Shown here: positions 34,533 to 42,190 of the stretch, in pieces
How positions within the stretch are numbered: position 1 is the stretch's first letter
Layout of the letters: the number at the start of each line of letters is the position of its first letter
Source: CAYRNY01 sp964425755
Lineage (GTDB): Bacteria; Chloroflexota; Anaerolineae; Aggregatilineales; Aggregatilineaceae
Direction: 5' to 3'
NCBI GenBank assembly: GCA_964425755.1
Contig: CAYRNY010000003.1
Coordinates: 124,001-188,000, forward strand
DNA: 64,000 bases
Translations under genes and position numbers: made by a program
Notes under the pieces: model-generated
Seen by the model: only the letters and a program-made list of their open reading frames with translations
Told to the model about the DNA's origin: nothing
Databases searched by the model: none

Positions 34533-36029
34533 TGCAGGCTGTGCCACCGATCGCAGCGCGGGATAAAGCGCCTGGAATTGCCTGAATTGCTCGTCATATA
34601 CCGCGCGGTCGTCGGGATAAGGCGTGTCGAACGCGCCGTAGTGCACGCAGCGTGTAACAGCATCCGCGAGCGTGTCAAATACCCCGGTCCCCACGCCGGC
34701 CAGCATGGCGGCCCCGAGCGCGGTGTGCTCGCGCCCCTGCAGTGTGCGCAGCGATACGCCGAGCACACTCGCCAGGATCGCGCGCCATAACGCCCCCTGC
34801 GATCCGCCGCCGCCGATCACAAATTGGTTCGGGACCGACCCGGTAGCGCGCAGCACGTCCAGGCAGTCGCGAAAAGCAAACGCGACGCCTTCCAGCACGG
34901 CGCGCGTCATGTGGGCTTGTGTGTGGCGCGTCGTCAGTCCAACAAATGCACCGGACGCTTCGGGGTCCATGTGCGGCGTGCGCTCGCCTTCCAGATAGGG
35001 CAGGAAGATCAGTCCGTCCGCCCCGGCAGGGATGCGTTGTGCGGCAGCGAGTAACGTGCTGTAATCTGGTGCGGTGTCACCACCAAGCGTTTCGCGCCAC
35101 CAGCGCAGCGCCATGCCGCCGTTCAAGATCGCGCCCATTGTGTACCAGCGCTCGGGCAGGGCGTGACAGAAGGTGTTGAGCCGTAGCTCGGGATCGACCA
35201 GCATACGGTCGCTCACAACCGTGATCTGTCCGCCGGTGCCCAACGTGATCGCGCCCTGTCCGGGCTCGGTGATCCCCGCGCCGGTGAGCAGTGCGGCCTG
35301 GTCCGCTGCGCCACCGATCACCGGCAGCCCTGCTTGCAGGCCGAGCACGTTTGCAGCATCCTCGCGTAGCGACCCGACCACAGCCAGCGAAGCATGAACC
35401 GGGGGCAGCAGTTCCAGCGGCACACCGCAGGCTGCCGCGAGTTGTTCCGACCACCGGCGCTGTTGCACATCGTACAGCCACGTCGCGGAGGCGTCGCCCG
35501 GCTCGCTGCTGATCGTTCCGGTCAGGCGCAGCACAATGTAGTCTTTCGGCTGGAGCGCGGCACGTGCCCGGTCGAATATATCCGGCTCGTGCTCGCTGAG
35601 CCATGCGAGAGTTGCCCCGGCGAATCCAGGCGAGAGGCGATTCGCAGCGCTGTTTATGATGGTGTCCTGGGGCGTCCGCTGCATGATGGTGTCGCACAGC
35701 GGCGCGCTGCGACGGTCCATCCAGATGATCGCAGGCCGCAACGGGGCGAGGTCGTGTCCCAGTAGCACGACGCCGTGCATCTGCCCGGCCACGCCGATGC
35801 CGCGCACGCGTATCTGGCGGTCTGTGCCAGCAAGGGCGCGCCGCACACCCTGGATCGTCGCGTCCCACCAGGCGGCAGGGTCTTGTTCGGCCCACTGCGG
35901 GCGCGGATTCAGGACGGGATAGGGCTGCTGGCCCACGCTGAGCAAATCGCCCTCCGCATTCAGTATGATGCATTTCGCGCTCTGCGTGCCGATGTCAATG
36001 CCGAGTAAGACGTCTTGTTGGGGTGCCAT
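34524..36029 (-). CDS. xylB: FGGY carbohydrate kinase, probable xylulokinase
   Basis: A 501-residue sugar kinase: LLGIDIGTQSAKCIIL (N-terminal ATPase phosphate motif), GVAGQMHGVVLL with IIWMDRRS (substrate site), catalytic Asp in GGAADQAALLTGAG, and GGGGSQGALWRAILASVLG near the C-terminus. The GQMHG motif is characteristic of xylulokinases; other FGGY specificities cannot be excluded. Its 3' end overlaps the convergent gene by 9 nt. No xylose isomerase is nearby. Confidence 0.85.
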   Translation of the reverse strand: MAPQQDVLLGIDIGTQSAKCIILNAEGDLLSVGQQPYPVLNPRPQWAEQDPAAWWDATIQGVRRALAGTDRQIRVRGIGVAGQMHGVVLLGHDLAPLRPAIIWMDRRSAPLCDTIMQRTPQDTIINSAANRLSPGFAGATLAWLSEHEPDIFDRARAALQPKDYIVLRLTGTISSEPGDASATWLYDVQQRRWSEQLAAACGVPLELLPPVHASLAVVGSLREDAANVLGLQAGLPVIGGAADQAALLTGAGITEPGQGAITLGTGGQITVVSDRMLVDPELRLNTFCHALPERWYTMGAILNGGMALRWWRETLGGDTAPDYSTLLAAAQRIPAGADGLIFLPYLEGERTPHMDPEASGAFVGLTTRHTQAHMTRAVLEGVAFAFRDCLDVLRATGSVPNQFVIGGGGSQGALWRAILASVLGVSLRTLQGREHTALGAAMLAGVGTGVFDTLADAVTRCVHYGAFDTPYPDDRAVYDEQFRQFQALYPALRSVAQPASG

Positions 36030-36081
36030 AAGTCTGTATCCTGTTTACGCTTCCTGGCCTGGGTACCATCGTACACCGGAA

Positions 36082-36118
36082 ATTGTACCGCGTGTTGGCG
36101 GGACGCACCCACGTGGGT
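36082..36118 (-). promoter_or_regulatory. xylB promoter region with 12-bp perfect palindrome
   Basis: -10 TACAAT leftward at 36082-36087. ACCCACGTGGGT (36107-36118) lies where the -35 would be, suggesting an operator or activator site. Confidence 0.4.
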
Positions 36119-36179
36119 TCTGGCACAGCGAAGGCATTATGCCGGCGCCGGAATCATGCGCCTTTTTTACAAATTTGTG

Positions 36180-36208
36180 TTGAAGTTAGCCCGGAAATTC
36201 TGTATACT
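36180..36208 (+). promoter_or_regulatory. Promoter of the zinc-ribbon protein gene
   Basis: -35 TTGAAG (36180-36185), 17-nt spacer, -10 TATACT (36203-36208), about 35 nt before the start codon. Confidence 0.65.
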
Positions 36209-36243
36209 ATCATGCTGGAATAAATCAATGAGGTGAGTTGGAC

Positions 36244-36561
36244 ATGCCAATCTATACCTACCAGTGCGAAGAGTGCGGTGTGCGCTTTGACGCCCGGCAA
36301 CGTTTTTCGGACGATCCGATCGTAGAATGTCCGGAGTGTGGCGGGCATACGCACCGTGTGCCGCAGCCGGTCGGCATTGTGTTTAAGGGTTCCGGTTGGT
36401 ATGCCAAGGACAGCAAGGGGGGAAATAAGCTTGCTGCTCCGGGCAAGCGCGATTCAGACGTCGAGGGCAAAAGCGACCACGGTGAAGCTAAGTCAGAGTC
36501 TTCATCCAGCGCGCCCGAGACATCGGACGGCGAGGCGTCAAAGGCCGAAAAAGACGACTGA
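36244..36561 (+). CDS. FmdB-family zinc-ribbon protein
   Basis: A 105-residue protein: an N-terminal FmdB zinc ribbon (MPIYTYQCEECGVRFD ... VECPECGG, two CxxC pairs), the conserved FKGSGWYAKD, then an acidic, Ser/Lys-rich disordered tail. The family is widespread and small; a regulatory or RNA/protein-binding role is assumed but unproven. ATG 36244 follows GAGGTGA by 7 nt. Confidence 0.9.
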   Translation: MPIYTYQCEECGVRFDARQRFSDDPIVECPECGGHTHRVPQPVGIVFKGSGWYAKDSKGGNKLAAPGKRDSDVEGKSDHGEAKSESSSSAPETSDGEASKAEKDD

Positions 36562-36594
36562 CACCTTCCTGCCGGTAAACAGATGTCAAAAAAA

Positions 36595-36625
36595 GACGAC
36601 CCTTCGGGGCCGCCTTTTTGTTTTT
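36595..36625. terminator. Bidirectional intrinsic terminator
   Basis: GACGACCC-TTCG-GGGCCGCC (two mismatches, TTCG tetraloop) with TTTTTGTTTTT on the right and a T7 run on the leftward strand. It serves the convergent zinc-ribbon gene and the 36663-36962 gene. Confidence 0.75.
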
Positions 36626-36662
36626 GTGAACGGACGCAGAATCGAGACGGCGCGTCGCCGTG

Positions 36663-36962
36663 CTAAATCTGAAAACCTTTGCTGGCACGCACGATCTTGT
36701 AGTCGTAGTTCTCGACGAACTCCATCAGTTTGTCGTGCAGCACGGTCCATTCGGGATCGTCCAGCATGTTCCGCACGGCTGCGATGTTGTCGCCCACAGC
36801 TTCCATCATGATCTGGGGGCCTTCGCCGTATACGGCCAGCCACGCCTCGGTTGGGGTCAAACCCATGCGGTTGATGCCAGGGGCGAATTCGCGTACCATG
36901 AACTCGAAATATTCCTGGTCTCGGCCTTGTTTGATATCCCAACTGAGTAAGAGTTTCATCAT
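36663..36962 (-). CDS. Conserved hypothetical protein, ferredoxin-fold (ABM/NIPSNAP-like) size
   Basis: A 99-residue soluble protein beginning MKLLLSWDIKQGRDQEYFEF. The pattern of a first strand followed by 'xGxxxEYFxFxxxEFxPG', a central AWLAVYG strand and a final long helix fits the dimeric alpha/beta-barrel superfamily. No catalytic residue is evident. Two adjacent ATGs (36962 and 36959) could serve as start. Function unknown. Confidence 0.65.
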   Translation of the reverse strand: MMKLLLSWDIKQGRDQEYFEFMVREFAPGINRMGLTPTEAWLAVYGEGPQIMMEAVGDNIAAVRNMLDDPEWTVLHDKLMEFVENYDYKIVRASKGFQI

Positions 36963-37024
36963 CGCTGTTCTGGTCCCTCTATTCCACTTGTCGATAACGT
37001 CTGTCCGCCAACAGCGCGATGACG

Positions 37025-37663
37025 CTAGTGACGGTAATCTAGCAGTACGATCTGGGTTTGTTCGGGCAACGTGCTGGCAGATACCCGCAGCATCGTTTCA
37101 TATTCGATGTCGTTGACGCCCATTTCCTTCAAGAACCGATCCAGCGGGTCCAGTTCCAGCCCTTTCAGGTCGTCGGTTTGGAAGTGCATCGGCACGACAA
37201 TGCTTGGTTCAAGCAGGCTGATGATTTCAGCTGACTGGCTCGATGACAGGCTGCCGCCACCTCCGACAGGGATCAAGGCCACGTCAATCGATCCCAGCGC
37301 ATCGACCATTGCCCGGTTCGGGACGTGGTCCAGATCGCCCAGGTGGGCTACCGTGATACTATCATAATCCAGCACATAGATCACGTTGCGACGAGGGTTT
37401 TCGAGCGTTTCGTCGTAAGTCGCTACGCCGATGATAAACACCTCTCCGATTTCGTATTCGCCTGGCCCCTGGATGACGTGCTTTGCACCTTTGACGGCTT
37501 CCACGTTGTTGTGGCCCGGCGAGTTGTGGCTGATGGTGACGATATCCGCTTTCAGCCGGGGGACTTCATACCCCAGGCTGGCGTCGAACGGATCGGTTAC
37601 AATCGTCGCGCGACCGCGTTCTGTCACGCGGAAACAGCTATGTCCGTACCAGATAATATCCAT
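37025..37663 (-). CDS. MBL-fold metallo-hydrolase-like protein (UlaG-like), altered metal motif
   Basis: A 212-residue protein of the beta-lactamase-like fold, starting MDIIWYGHSCFRVT like UlaG and other L-ascorbate-lactonase relatives. The metal motif reads TISHNSPGHNN instead of HxHxDH; the second-site Asp (AHLGDLDH) and late His (PMHFQTDD) are present. Metal binding and activity may be reduced. Cytosolic; substrate unknown. Confidence 0.8.
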   Translation of the reverse strand: MDIIWYGHSCFRVTERGRATIVTDPFDASLGYEVPRLKADIVTISHNSPGHNNVEAVKGAKHVIQGPGEYEIGEVFIIGVATYDETLENPRRNVIYVLDYDSITVAHLGDLDHVPNRAMVDALGSIDVALIPVGGGGSLSSSQSAEIISLLEPSIVVPMHFQTDDLKGLELDPLDRFLKEMGVNDIEYETMLRVSASTLPEQTQIVLLDYRH

Positions 37664-37730
37664 GCGATTAAACCGTTCTATGGCGATTGACTGTCTGAAT
37701 GATAGGTAGTGGGTTTTGGTGAATGAGGAG

Positions 37731-37759
37731 ATTATACCTTATGACATGGTGCGCGCCAA
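37731..37759 (-). promoter_or_regulatory. Promoter of the MBL-fold gene
   Basis: Leftward -35 TTGGCG (37754-37759), 17-nt spacer, -10 TATAAT (37731-37736). Leader of about 60 nt. Confidence 0.6.
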
Positions 37760-37898
37760 TACCTGATCGGCGGAGTGCGCGACGGAAAACACGTTCTTAA
37801 GGATCTCTGATGTTGTTCAAATCACGTATTTATCTTGGTGTGTTATTTTCTTTAACTACGCGACTCAATGTAATCCTGTGGAGAAAAGAGGTGGGCAA

Positions 37899-39002
37899 AT
37901 GTTGAAGCGATCATTAATGCTGATGGCTCTGTCAGTGGCGCTGGTAGCAGGAATCGCCATTGGCGTGTTGTCGGCGCGGGCGCAGGACGACATACCGTCC
38001 TTGTCCGTACTGCCTGCAGCGCCTGCATACGAGCCGAATACCGTCGAACAGAGTACGGCGCGTCTGTACAGCGAAGTCATACCGTCGGTCGTCAACATAT
38101 CGGTTGTGACACGCTTCGCCGGTGGCACCGGTAGCGGATTCGTGATCGATGAAGCCGGGCACATCGTCACGAATAACCATGTTGTGGAAAATGCCGGGTA
38201 CATCGAGGTGACGTTTGTTGATGGGGCCATCGCGAAGGCGGAGTTGGTCGGGCGCGACCCGGACTCCGATCTCGCCGTGATCCGGGTCGATCCGGCGGAC
38301 GTTGCCCTCCAACCGATCGCGTTTGCGGACTCGGACCAGGTGTTCATCGGGCAGGAAGTGTTTGCAATCGGCAGCCCGTTCGGGCAGGATTTTACGCTGA
38401 CGGCGGGCATTGTCAGCGGGCTTGATCGCAGCATTCGGAACGTGGACCGGTTCAGCATCCCCGGTCTGGTCCAGACCGACGCGGCGATCAATCCCGGTAA
38501 CAGCGGTGGCCCGTTGTTGGACTGGGACGGCAATGTGATCGGCGTGAACACCGCGATTCTGAGCGAGTCCGGCAGCAACTCCGGCGTTGGATTCGCGATC
38601 CCTTCAAACACGGTGCGGCGCGTGGTTCCTTACCTGATCGAGCGGGGGAGTTATGAGCACAGTTGGCTGGGTATCGCGGGGTCGACGTTGCGCCCGGAAC
38701 AGCGCGAGGCAATGCAACTGAGCGCTTCGGTGCAAGGGGTGATGGTGAGCGAGGTCGCCTCGCAGGGGCCGGCAGCGTCGGCGGGGGTGAAGGGTGCGAC
38801 GGGCACAATTGAAACACCAGTGGGGCGCTTACCTGTGAATGGAGACATCATCACGGCGATTGACGGTAAGCCGATCGCGCAGATGGATGATTTGATCGCG
38901 TACCTGGAAACCAGCACGCTGCCCGGTGACCGGGTGACGCTGCGTGTGTGGCGCAACGGCCAGACGCTTGATTTGCCTGTGACCCTTGACGAGCGGCCTT
39001 AA
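37899..39002 (+). CDS. HtrA/DegP-type trypsin-like serine protease with one PDZ domain
   Basis: A 367-residue exported S1C protease. Signal peptide MLKRSLMLMALSVALVAGIA with cleavage near ARA-QDD. Catalytic His in VTNNHVVE, Asp in DPDSDLAVIRV and Ser in NPGNSGGPL. A single PDZ domain follows (about 270-360). It degrades or refolds damaged envelope proteins. ATG 37899 is preferred to a GTG 21 nt upstream, because AGAGGTG precedes it by 6 nt. Confidence 0.92.
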   Translation: MLKRSLMLMALSVALVAGIAIGVLSARAQDDIPSLSVLPAAPAYEPNTVEQSTARLYSEVIPSVVNISVVTRFAGGTGSGFVIDEAGHIVTNNHVVENAGYIEVTFVDGAIAKAELVGRDPDSDLAVIRVDPADVALQPIAFADSDQVFIGQEVFAIGSPFGQDFTLTAGIVSGLDRSIRNVDRFSIPGLVQTDAAINPGNSGGPLLDWDGNVIGVNTAILSESGSNSGVGFAIPSNTVRRVVPYLIERGSYEHSWLGIAGSTLRPEQREAMQLSASVQGVMVSEVASQGPAASAGVKGATGTIETPVGRLPVNGDIITAIDGKPIAQMDDLIAYLETSTLPGDRVTLRVWRNGQTLDLPVTLDERP

Positions 39003-39023
39003 CCGCTTCACATAACCATGCAA

Positions 39024-39056
39024 CAGGGACAGACGCGCACGTTGTCTGCCCCTGTA
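39024..39056 (+). terminator. Hairpin after the HtrA gene
   Basis: ACAGGGACAGAC / GTCTGCCCCTGT, 12-nt arms with one mismatch and a 9-nt loop, 21 nt past the stop. No T-run follows, so it may be a 3'-end stabiliser. Confidence 0.5.
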
Positions 39057-39093
39057 TGATGCTGTGCGATATGTAGCGCGGTCGTACCGGCTC

Positions 39094-39393
39094 TTACGCT
39101 GTTGGCGGTACGGCGAAACGCTCGAATACCGCGTAAACCAGCAGGAAGATCGCCGACAAGATCAGAAAGCCAACCGCGGTGCCGAACAGCTTCACGAACG
39201 ACAGCCCGACGATCAAACCAGTGACGATGTAGGGCAGCATCCCGGTCAACGACGCGCTGGCGAGGTAATGGAATAGCTGCGCCAGGGGACCGCCGTTTAC
39301 GGCGAGCCTGGTATGTGAGTCTCGCGCGATCTTCACGCCGATAACCAGGCCAAAGGCGACGCCGATCAGGATCGCGAGCACCCATTCGTTCAT
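39094..39393 (-). CDS. Small three-helix membrane protein of the carbamoyltransferase operon
   Basis: A 99-residue protein with three hydrophobic helices (about 4-22, 52-68, 70-90) and a short loop with KIARDSHTRLAV. I do not recognise a family. It is the last of four leftward genes, 28 nt after the DUF5989 gene, so it belongs with that module by position. Confidence 0.55.
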   Translation of the reverse strand: MNEWVLAILIGVAFGLVIGVKIARDSHTRLAVNGGPLAQLFHYLASASLTGMLPYIVTGLIVGLSFVKLFGTAVGFLILSAIFLLVYAVFERFAVPPTA

Positions 39394-39421
39394 GGTAAAC
39401 CCTTTCTCGTTTCGGCGGCGC

Positions 39422-39634
39422 TCAGAACAGCGTGTAGATCAACGGTCCGCCACCGCTTGCCGACCCCAACACGATCAGCAGCGCAAACGCGATCAACGCG
39501 ACGACCATCGGGATCAGCCACCACATTTTGGCGGCCCACAGAAACGCGAACAACTCCCCTAAGATGCCGAGGCGCGTTCGTAAACCGCTGAGCGGGCCGG
39601 GCTTCTGGCGCGTGTGTTGTGTCTGTTCAGTCAT
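39422..39634 (-). CDS. DUF5989 family small membrane protein
   Basis: A 70-residue protein with a polar N-terminus, the conserved LGILGELFAFLWAAKMWWLIP segment (split here as two hydrophobic parts) and a second helix ending PLIYTLF. DUF5989 genes characteristically accompany NodU/TobZ-type carbamoyltransferases together with SxtJ-like proteins, as here. Starts 17 nt after the enzyme gene. Role unknown. Confidence 0.8.
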   Translation of the reverse strand: MTEQTQHTRQKPGPLSGLRTRLGILGELFAFLWAAKMWWLIPMVVALIAFALLIVLGSASGGGPLIYTLF

Positions 39635-39651
39635 TATGTCTGGTTCCTGTC

Positions 39652-41439
39652 TTACTTCTTGGCATCTTTACCGACCAGGAAGGACTCAAGCACCAGCCAG
39701 TCGATGCCGCTATTGTTGAAGGTCCACCATGCGCTAGCCGGTGAGCTGACGATAGGTTCGCCGCGCAGGTTGAACGAGGTATTGATCAGGATCGGGACCC
39801 CGGTTGCCTCGCCAAAACGGCGCACGATCTCATAGTAACGCGGGTTGGTGTTCTTATCAATGGTTTGTAGGCGGCCCGTGCCGCCTTCGTGTGTGGTTGC
39901 CGGGGCGACATCGCGCTTGGCTTCGTGCACCGGGCTGACGGCCAGCATGAAGCGCGGCAGGTGCGCCTGCTCGACATCGGGATACGCGAAATATTCCGCA
40001 GCGCGTTCGCTCGGCACGACCGGCGCGAAGGGGCGGAACGGCTCGCGGAACTTGATCTTGCTGTTGACGATGTCCTTCATTTCCGCGCGGCGCGGATCGG
40101 CAAGGATGCTGCGATTGCCGAGCGCGCGCGGGCCCCACTCGTAGCGCCCCTGGAACAGCCCGATGACTTTCTGATCCTGGATTTCATCGACCACGCGGTC
40201 GATCAGTGCGTTTTCGTCTTCGAAGTACTGGTAGGGAATACCTTCGCTGTCAAGGAAGGCGCGGATCTCGTCATCGGTGTAACCCTGGCCGTAGTAAGCG
40301 TGCGTCATTACCAGCTTGCGCGGTTTGCCCAGCACGATGTGGTACGCCCACAGGGCCGCCCCCAGCGCGCCGCCATCATCTCCGGCTGCGGGCTGGATAT
40401 AGATATCCTCGAACGGGGTCTCAGTCAGTAGCTTGTAGTTGGCGACACTGTTAAGCGCGACACCCCCGGCCATGACCAGGTAGCGTGCTTTGGTGCGCTC
40501 ATGCAGCGCGTTCGCCATGTTGATCAGCGCTTCTTCGGTCACGTCCTGGATGCTTCTGGCGATATCTGCGTAATACTGGTTGTGCTCGACTTCCGGCTCG
40601 TTAGCGCGGCTGGGATCGCTGCGGGCCGTGAAGAATTCCTCGGAATGGACGCGGGGCTCGCCAAACAGCTTAACGAAGTTGCCATTGAAACTGTGGGTTG
40701 CCGAATGGTGATACGAGAAATAGTCCATGTTCAGGTGGAAGCTGCCGTCGTCATGGAGCGTGATCAACCGCTTGACCTTGTCCACATATTTCGGATCGCC
40801 ATACGGCGACATGCCCATGACTTTGTATTCGCCGTTGTTCACCCGGAAACCGAGAAAAGCCGTGAACGCGGAATAGAGCAGGCCGAGCGAGTGCGGAAAG
40901 CGCTGTTCGGCAAAAAGCTCGATCGCGTTGTCCCCGGTGCCGTCGAAGCTGCCTCTGGCTAAGCCGAGCGTGGTCGTCGTCCATTCGCCCACACCGTCGA
41001 CCGTTATCACGGCGGCTTCCTCATAGGGCGAGGCAAAGAAGGCGCTCGCTGCGTGGGACATGTGGTGATCGCAGAACAGGATTTGCTCCGGGCGCACCCC
41101 GATGTTTTGCTGCAACAGGCTCTTGATCCAGAATTTCTCGCTGACGTAAGCGGTCACGGCCTCGCGCCAGAAATCCCACGAGCGCGGGAAGGTGCTGAGC
41201 GCCGTCTGCAGAATGCGTCCGACTTTTACCATCGGCTTCTCGTAGAAGACGACGTAATCCAGGTCCGCACCGCTGATGCCGCCCTGCTGCAAGCAGAAAT
41301 TGATCGCGCGCGTGGGGAAGCCGCTGTCGTGTTTCTTGCGAGAGAGCCGTTCTTCCATCGAAGCAGCGACAATGTCGCCGTCCCGCAGCAGGACGGCGGC
41401 AGAGTCATGGTAGAAGCAGGAAACGCCCAGGATATCCAT
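39652..41439 (-). CDS. NodU/CmcH/TobZ-type carbamoyltransferase
   Basis: A 595-residue enzyme. The N-terminal Kae1-like domain starts MDILGVSCFYHDSAAVLLRD, with CDHHMSHAASAFFASP (metal-binding histidines) and VITVDGVGEWTT. Further on are MAGGVALNSVANYK and the C-terminal YrdC-like carbamoyltransferase domain (GRYEWGPRALGNRSILADPR, FRPFAPVVPSE). It makes carbamoyl-AMP from carbamoyl phosphate and ATP and transfers the carbamoyl group to a hydroxyl of a sugar or natural product. The acceptor here is unknown; a surface glycan or lipid is likely given the membrane partners. Confidence 0.93.
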   Translation of the reverse strand: MDILGVSCFYHDSAAVLLRDGDIVAASMEERLSRKKHDSGFPTRAINFCLQQGGISGADLDYVVFYEKPMVKVGRILQTALSTFPRSWDFWREAVTAYVSEKFWIKSLLQQNIGVRPEQILFCDHHMSHAASAFFASPYEEAAVITVDGVGEWTTTTLGLARGSFDGTGDNAIELFAEQRFPHSLGLLYSAFTAFLGFRVNNGEYKVMGMSPYGDPKYVDKVKRLITLHDDGSFHLNMDYFSYHHSATHSFNGNFVKLFGEPRVHSEEFFTARSDPSRANEPEVEHNQYYADIARSIQDVTEEALINMANALHERTKARYLVMAGGVALNSVANYKLLTETPFEDIYIQPAAGDDGGALGAALWAYHIVLGKPRKLVMTHAYYGQGYTDDEIRAFLDSEGIPYQYFEDENALIDRVVDEIQDQKVIGLFQGRYEWGPRALGNRSILADPRRAEMKDIVNSKIKFREPFRPFAPVVPSERAAEYFAYPDVEQAHLPRFMLAVSPVHEAKRDVAPATTHEGGTGRLQTIDKNTNPRYYEIVRRFGEATGVPILINTSFNLRGEPIVSSPASAWWTFNNSGIDWLVLESFLVGKDAKK

Positions 41440-41486
41440 CGATTGTTTTCTCGCTTGTCGTTACGGTTGAGTGTGTGAATCCGGCG

Positions 41487-41720
41487 TCAGAACTGGCGCT
41501 GTGCATCCTCAAGTGTGCTGCCAACCGGCGGGCGTTCAAGCCATTGCGTGTTGTGGCGACGAAGGTGAAGCGGATCGCTGAACAGGCGTGCTGCCAGTGC
41601 GAAAGGAGCGAATAGCGTGAAGTAAAACGCCAGCGCGATCAAACGCGCCTGGAAATCGCCGTATACATCCCCGATGATCTTCCAGCGCACCCACGCTAAA
41701 CGGCCGATGCTACCGAACAT
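41487..41720 (-). CDS. SxtJ-like small membrane protein
   Basis: A 77-residue protein with one to two hydrophobic helices (about 24-45) and a C-terminal amphipathic part ending HNTQWLERPPVGSTLEDAQRQF. This size, the VYGDFQARLIA segment and the position directly before a carbamoyltransferase gene fit the SxtJ family first noted in saxitoxin clusters. It is the first gene of the leftward operon. Function unknown, possibly membrane recruitment of the enzyme. Confidence 0.75.
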   Translation of the reverse strand: MFGSIGRLAWVRWKIIGDVYGDFQARLIALAFYFTLFAPFALAARLFSDPLHLRRHNTQWLERPPVGSTLEDAQRQF

Positions 41721-41763
41721 GGCTTTTCCTTAGAAGTCTCACCACATGTCGAAAATCAGCAAA

Positions 41764-41791
41764 ATTATACATGGTGCGTTTACCTTGTCAA
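41764..41791 (-). promoter_or_regulatory. Consensus promoter of the carbamoyltransferase operon
   Basis: Leftward TTGACA (41786-41791), 16-nt spacer, TATAAT (41764-41769): both hexamers match the sigma-70 consensus exactly. Leader of about 37 nt. Confidence 0.8.
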
Positions 41792-41895
41792 TAAGTTGGG
41801 CATGTCCCGAGACTGAATGCTGGTGGGTTCGGTTCGCCCTGCGCGGTAAGGTACCCCGTTCGCCATTCCGGGCGTCACTGTAATCGTTTACGTGG

Positions 41896-41925
41896 TTGAC
41901 TTACTTTTCCAAGGTGGGCTATACT
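41896..41925 (+). promoter_or_regulatory. Promoter of the muropeptide-transport operon
   Basis: -35 TTGACT (41896-41901), 18-nt spacer, -10 TATACT (41920-41925). Predicted start near 41932, immediately before the operator palindrome. Confidence 0.75.
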
Positions 41926-41932
41926 GATAGCA

Positions 41933-41968
41933 AGTGGTCTAATCCACACTATACCAGATTAGACCACT
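41933..41968. promoter_or_regulatory. DasR/NagR-like double operator
   Basis: Perfect 11-bp arms AGTGGTCTAAT and ATTAGACCACT, 14 nt apart. Each arm begins a GntR/HutC-type site: AGTGGTCTAATCCACA on the left and ACCAGATTAGACCACT on the right. The DasR consensus is close to A(C/G)TGGTCTAGACCA(C/G)T. It covers about +1 to +36 of the promoter, as expected for repression. A related site lies at 59455-59470. The GntR/UTRA gene at 49957-50691 is the likely regulator. Confidence 0.7.
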
Positions 41969-42190
41969 GGCGCATAGACAAATGATTTTGCAGGCGTGTC
42001 AAATAATGTTTGTAGCCTTTGAAGCGTTACTCTCCATGGTTGAATCACTGTTGGCCTGCTATTCCACTACGCCAAGTCATGCACCTGCCATCCGTTTCCT
42101 CAGTCAAAAGGAGTCGCGTTTGAACGATTCATGATTCTTGTTTTGCCGCAATACACTTTCGCTTAAATAAACGCACATGGAGCAACGATA

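Larger units (their letters stand above)
41721..42190. other. 470-bp intergenic control region
   Basis: The longest gene-free stretch in the window. It contains two back-to-back strong promoters (leftward 41764-41791, rightward 41896-41925), the operator-like double palindrome (41933-41968) and a rightward leader of roughly 250 nt. No small gene or recognisable riboswitch was found in the leader. Confidence 0.7.

Noticed and set aside
41969..42190. Riboswitch in the long leader of the transport operon
   Set aside because: Only scattered short inverted repeats (such as GCGTTT/AAACGC); no known riboswitch core and no terminator or sequestered ribosome site seen.
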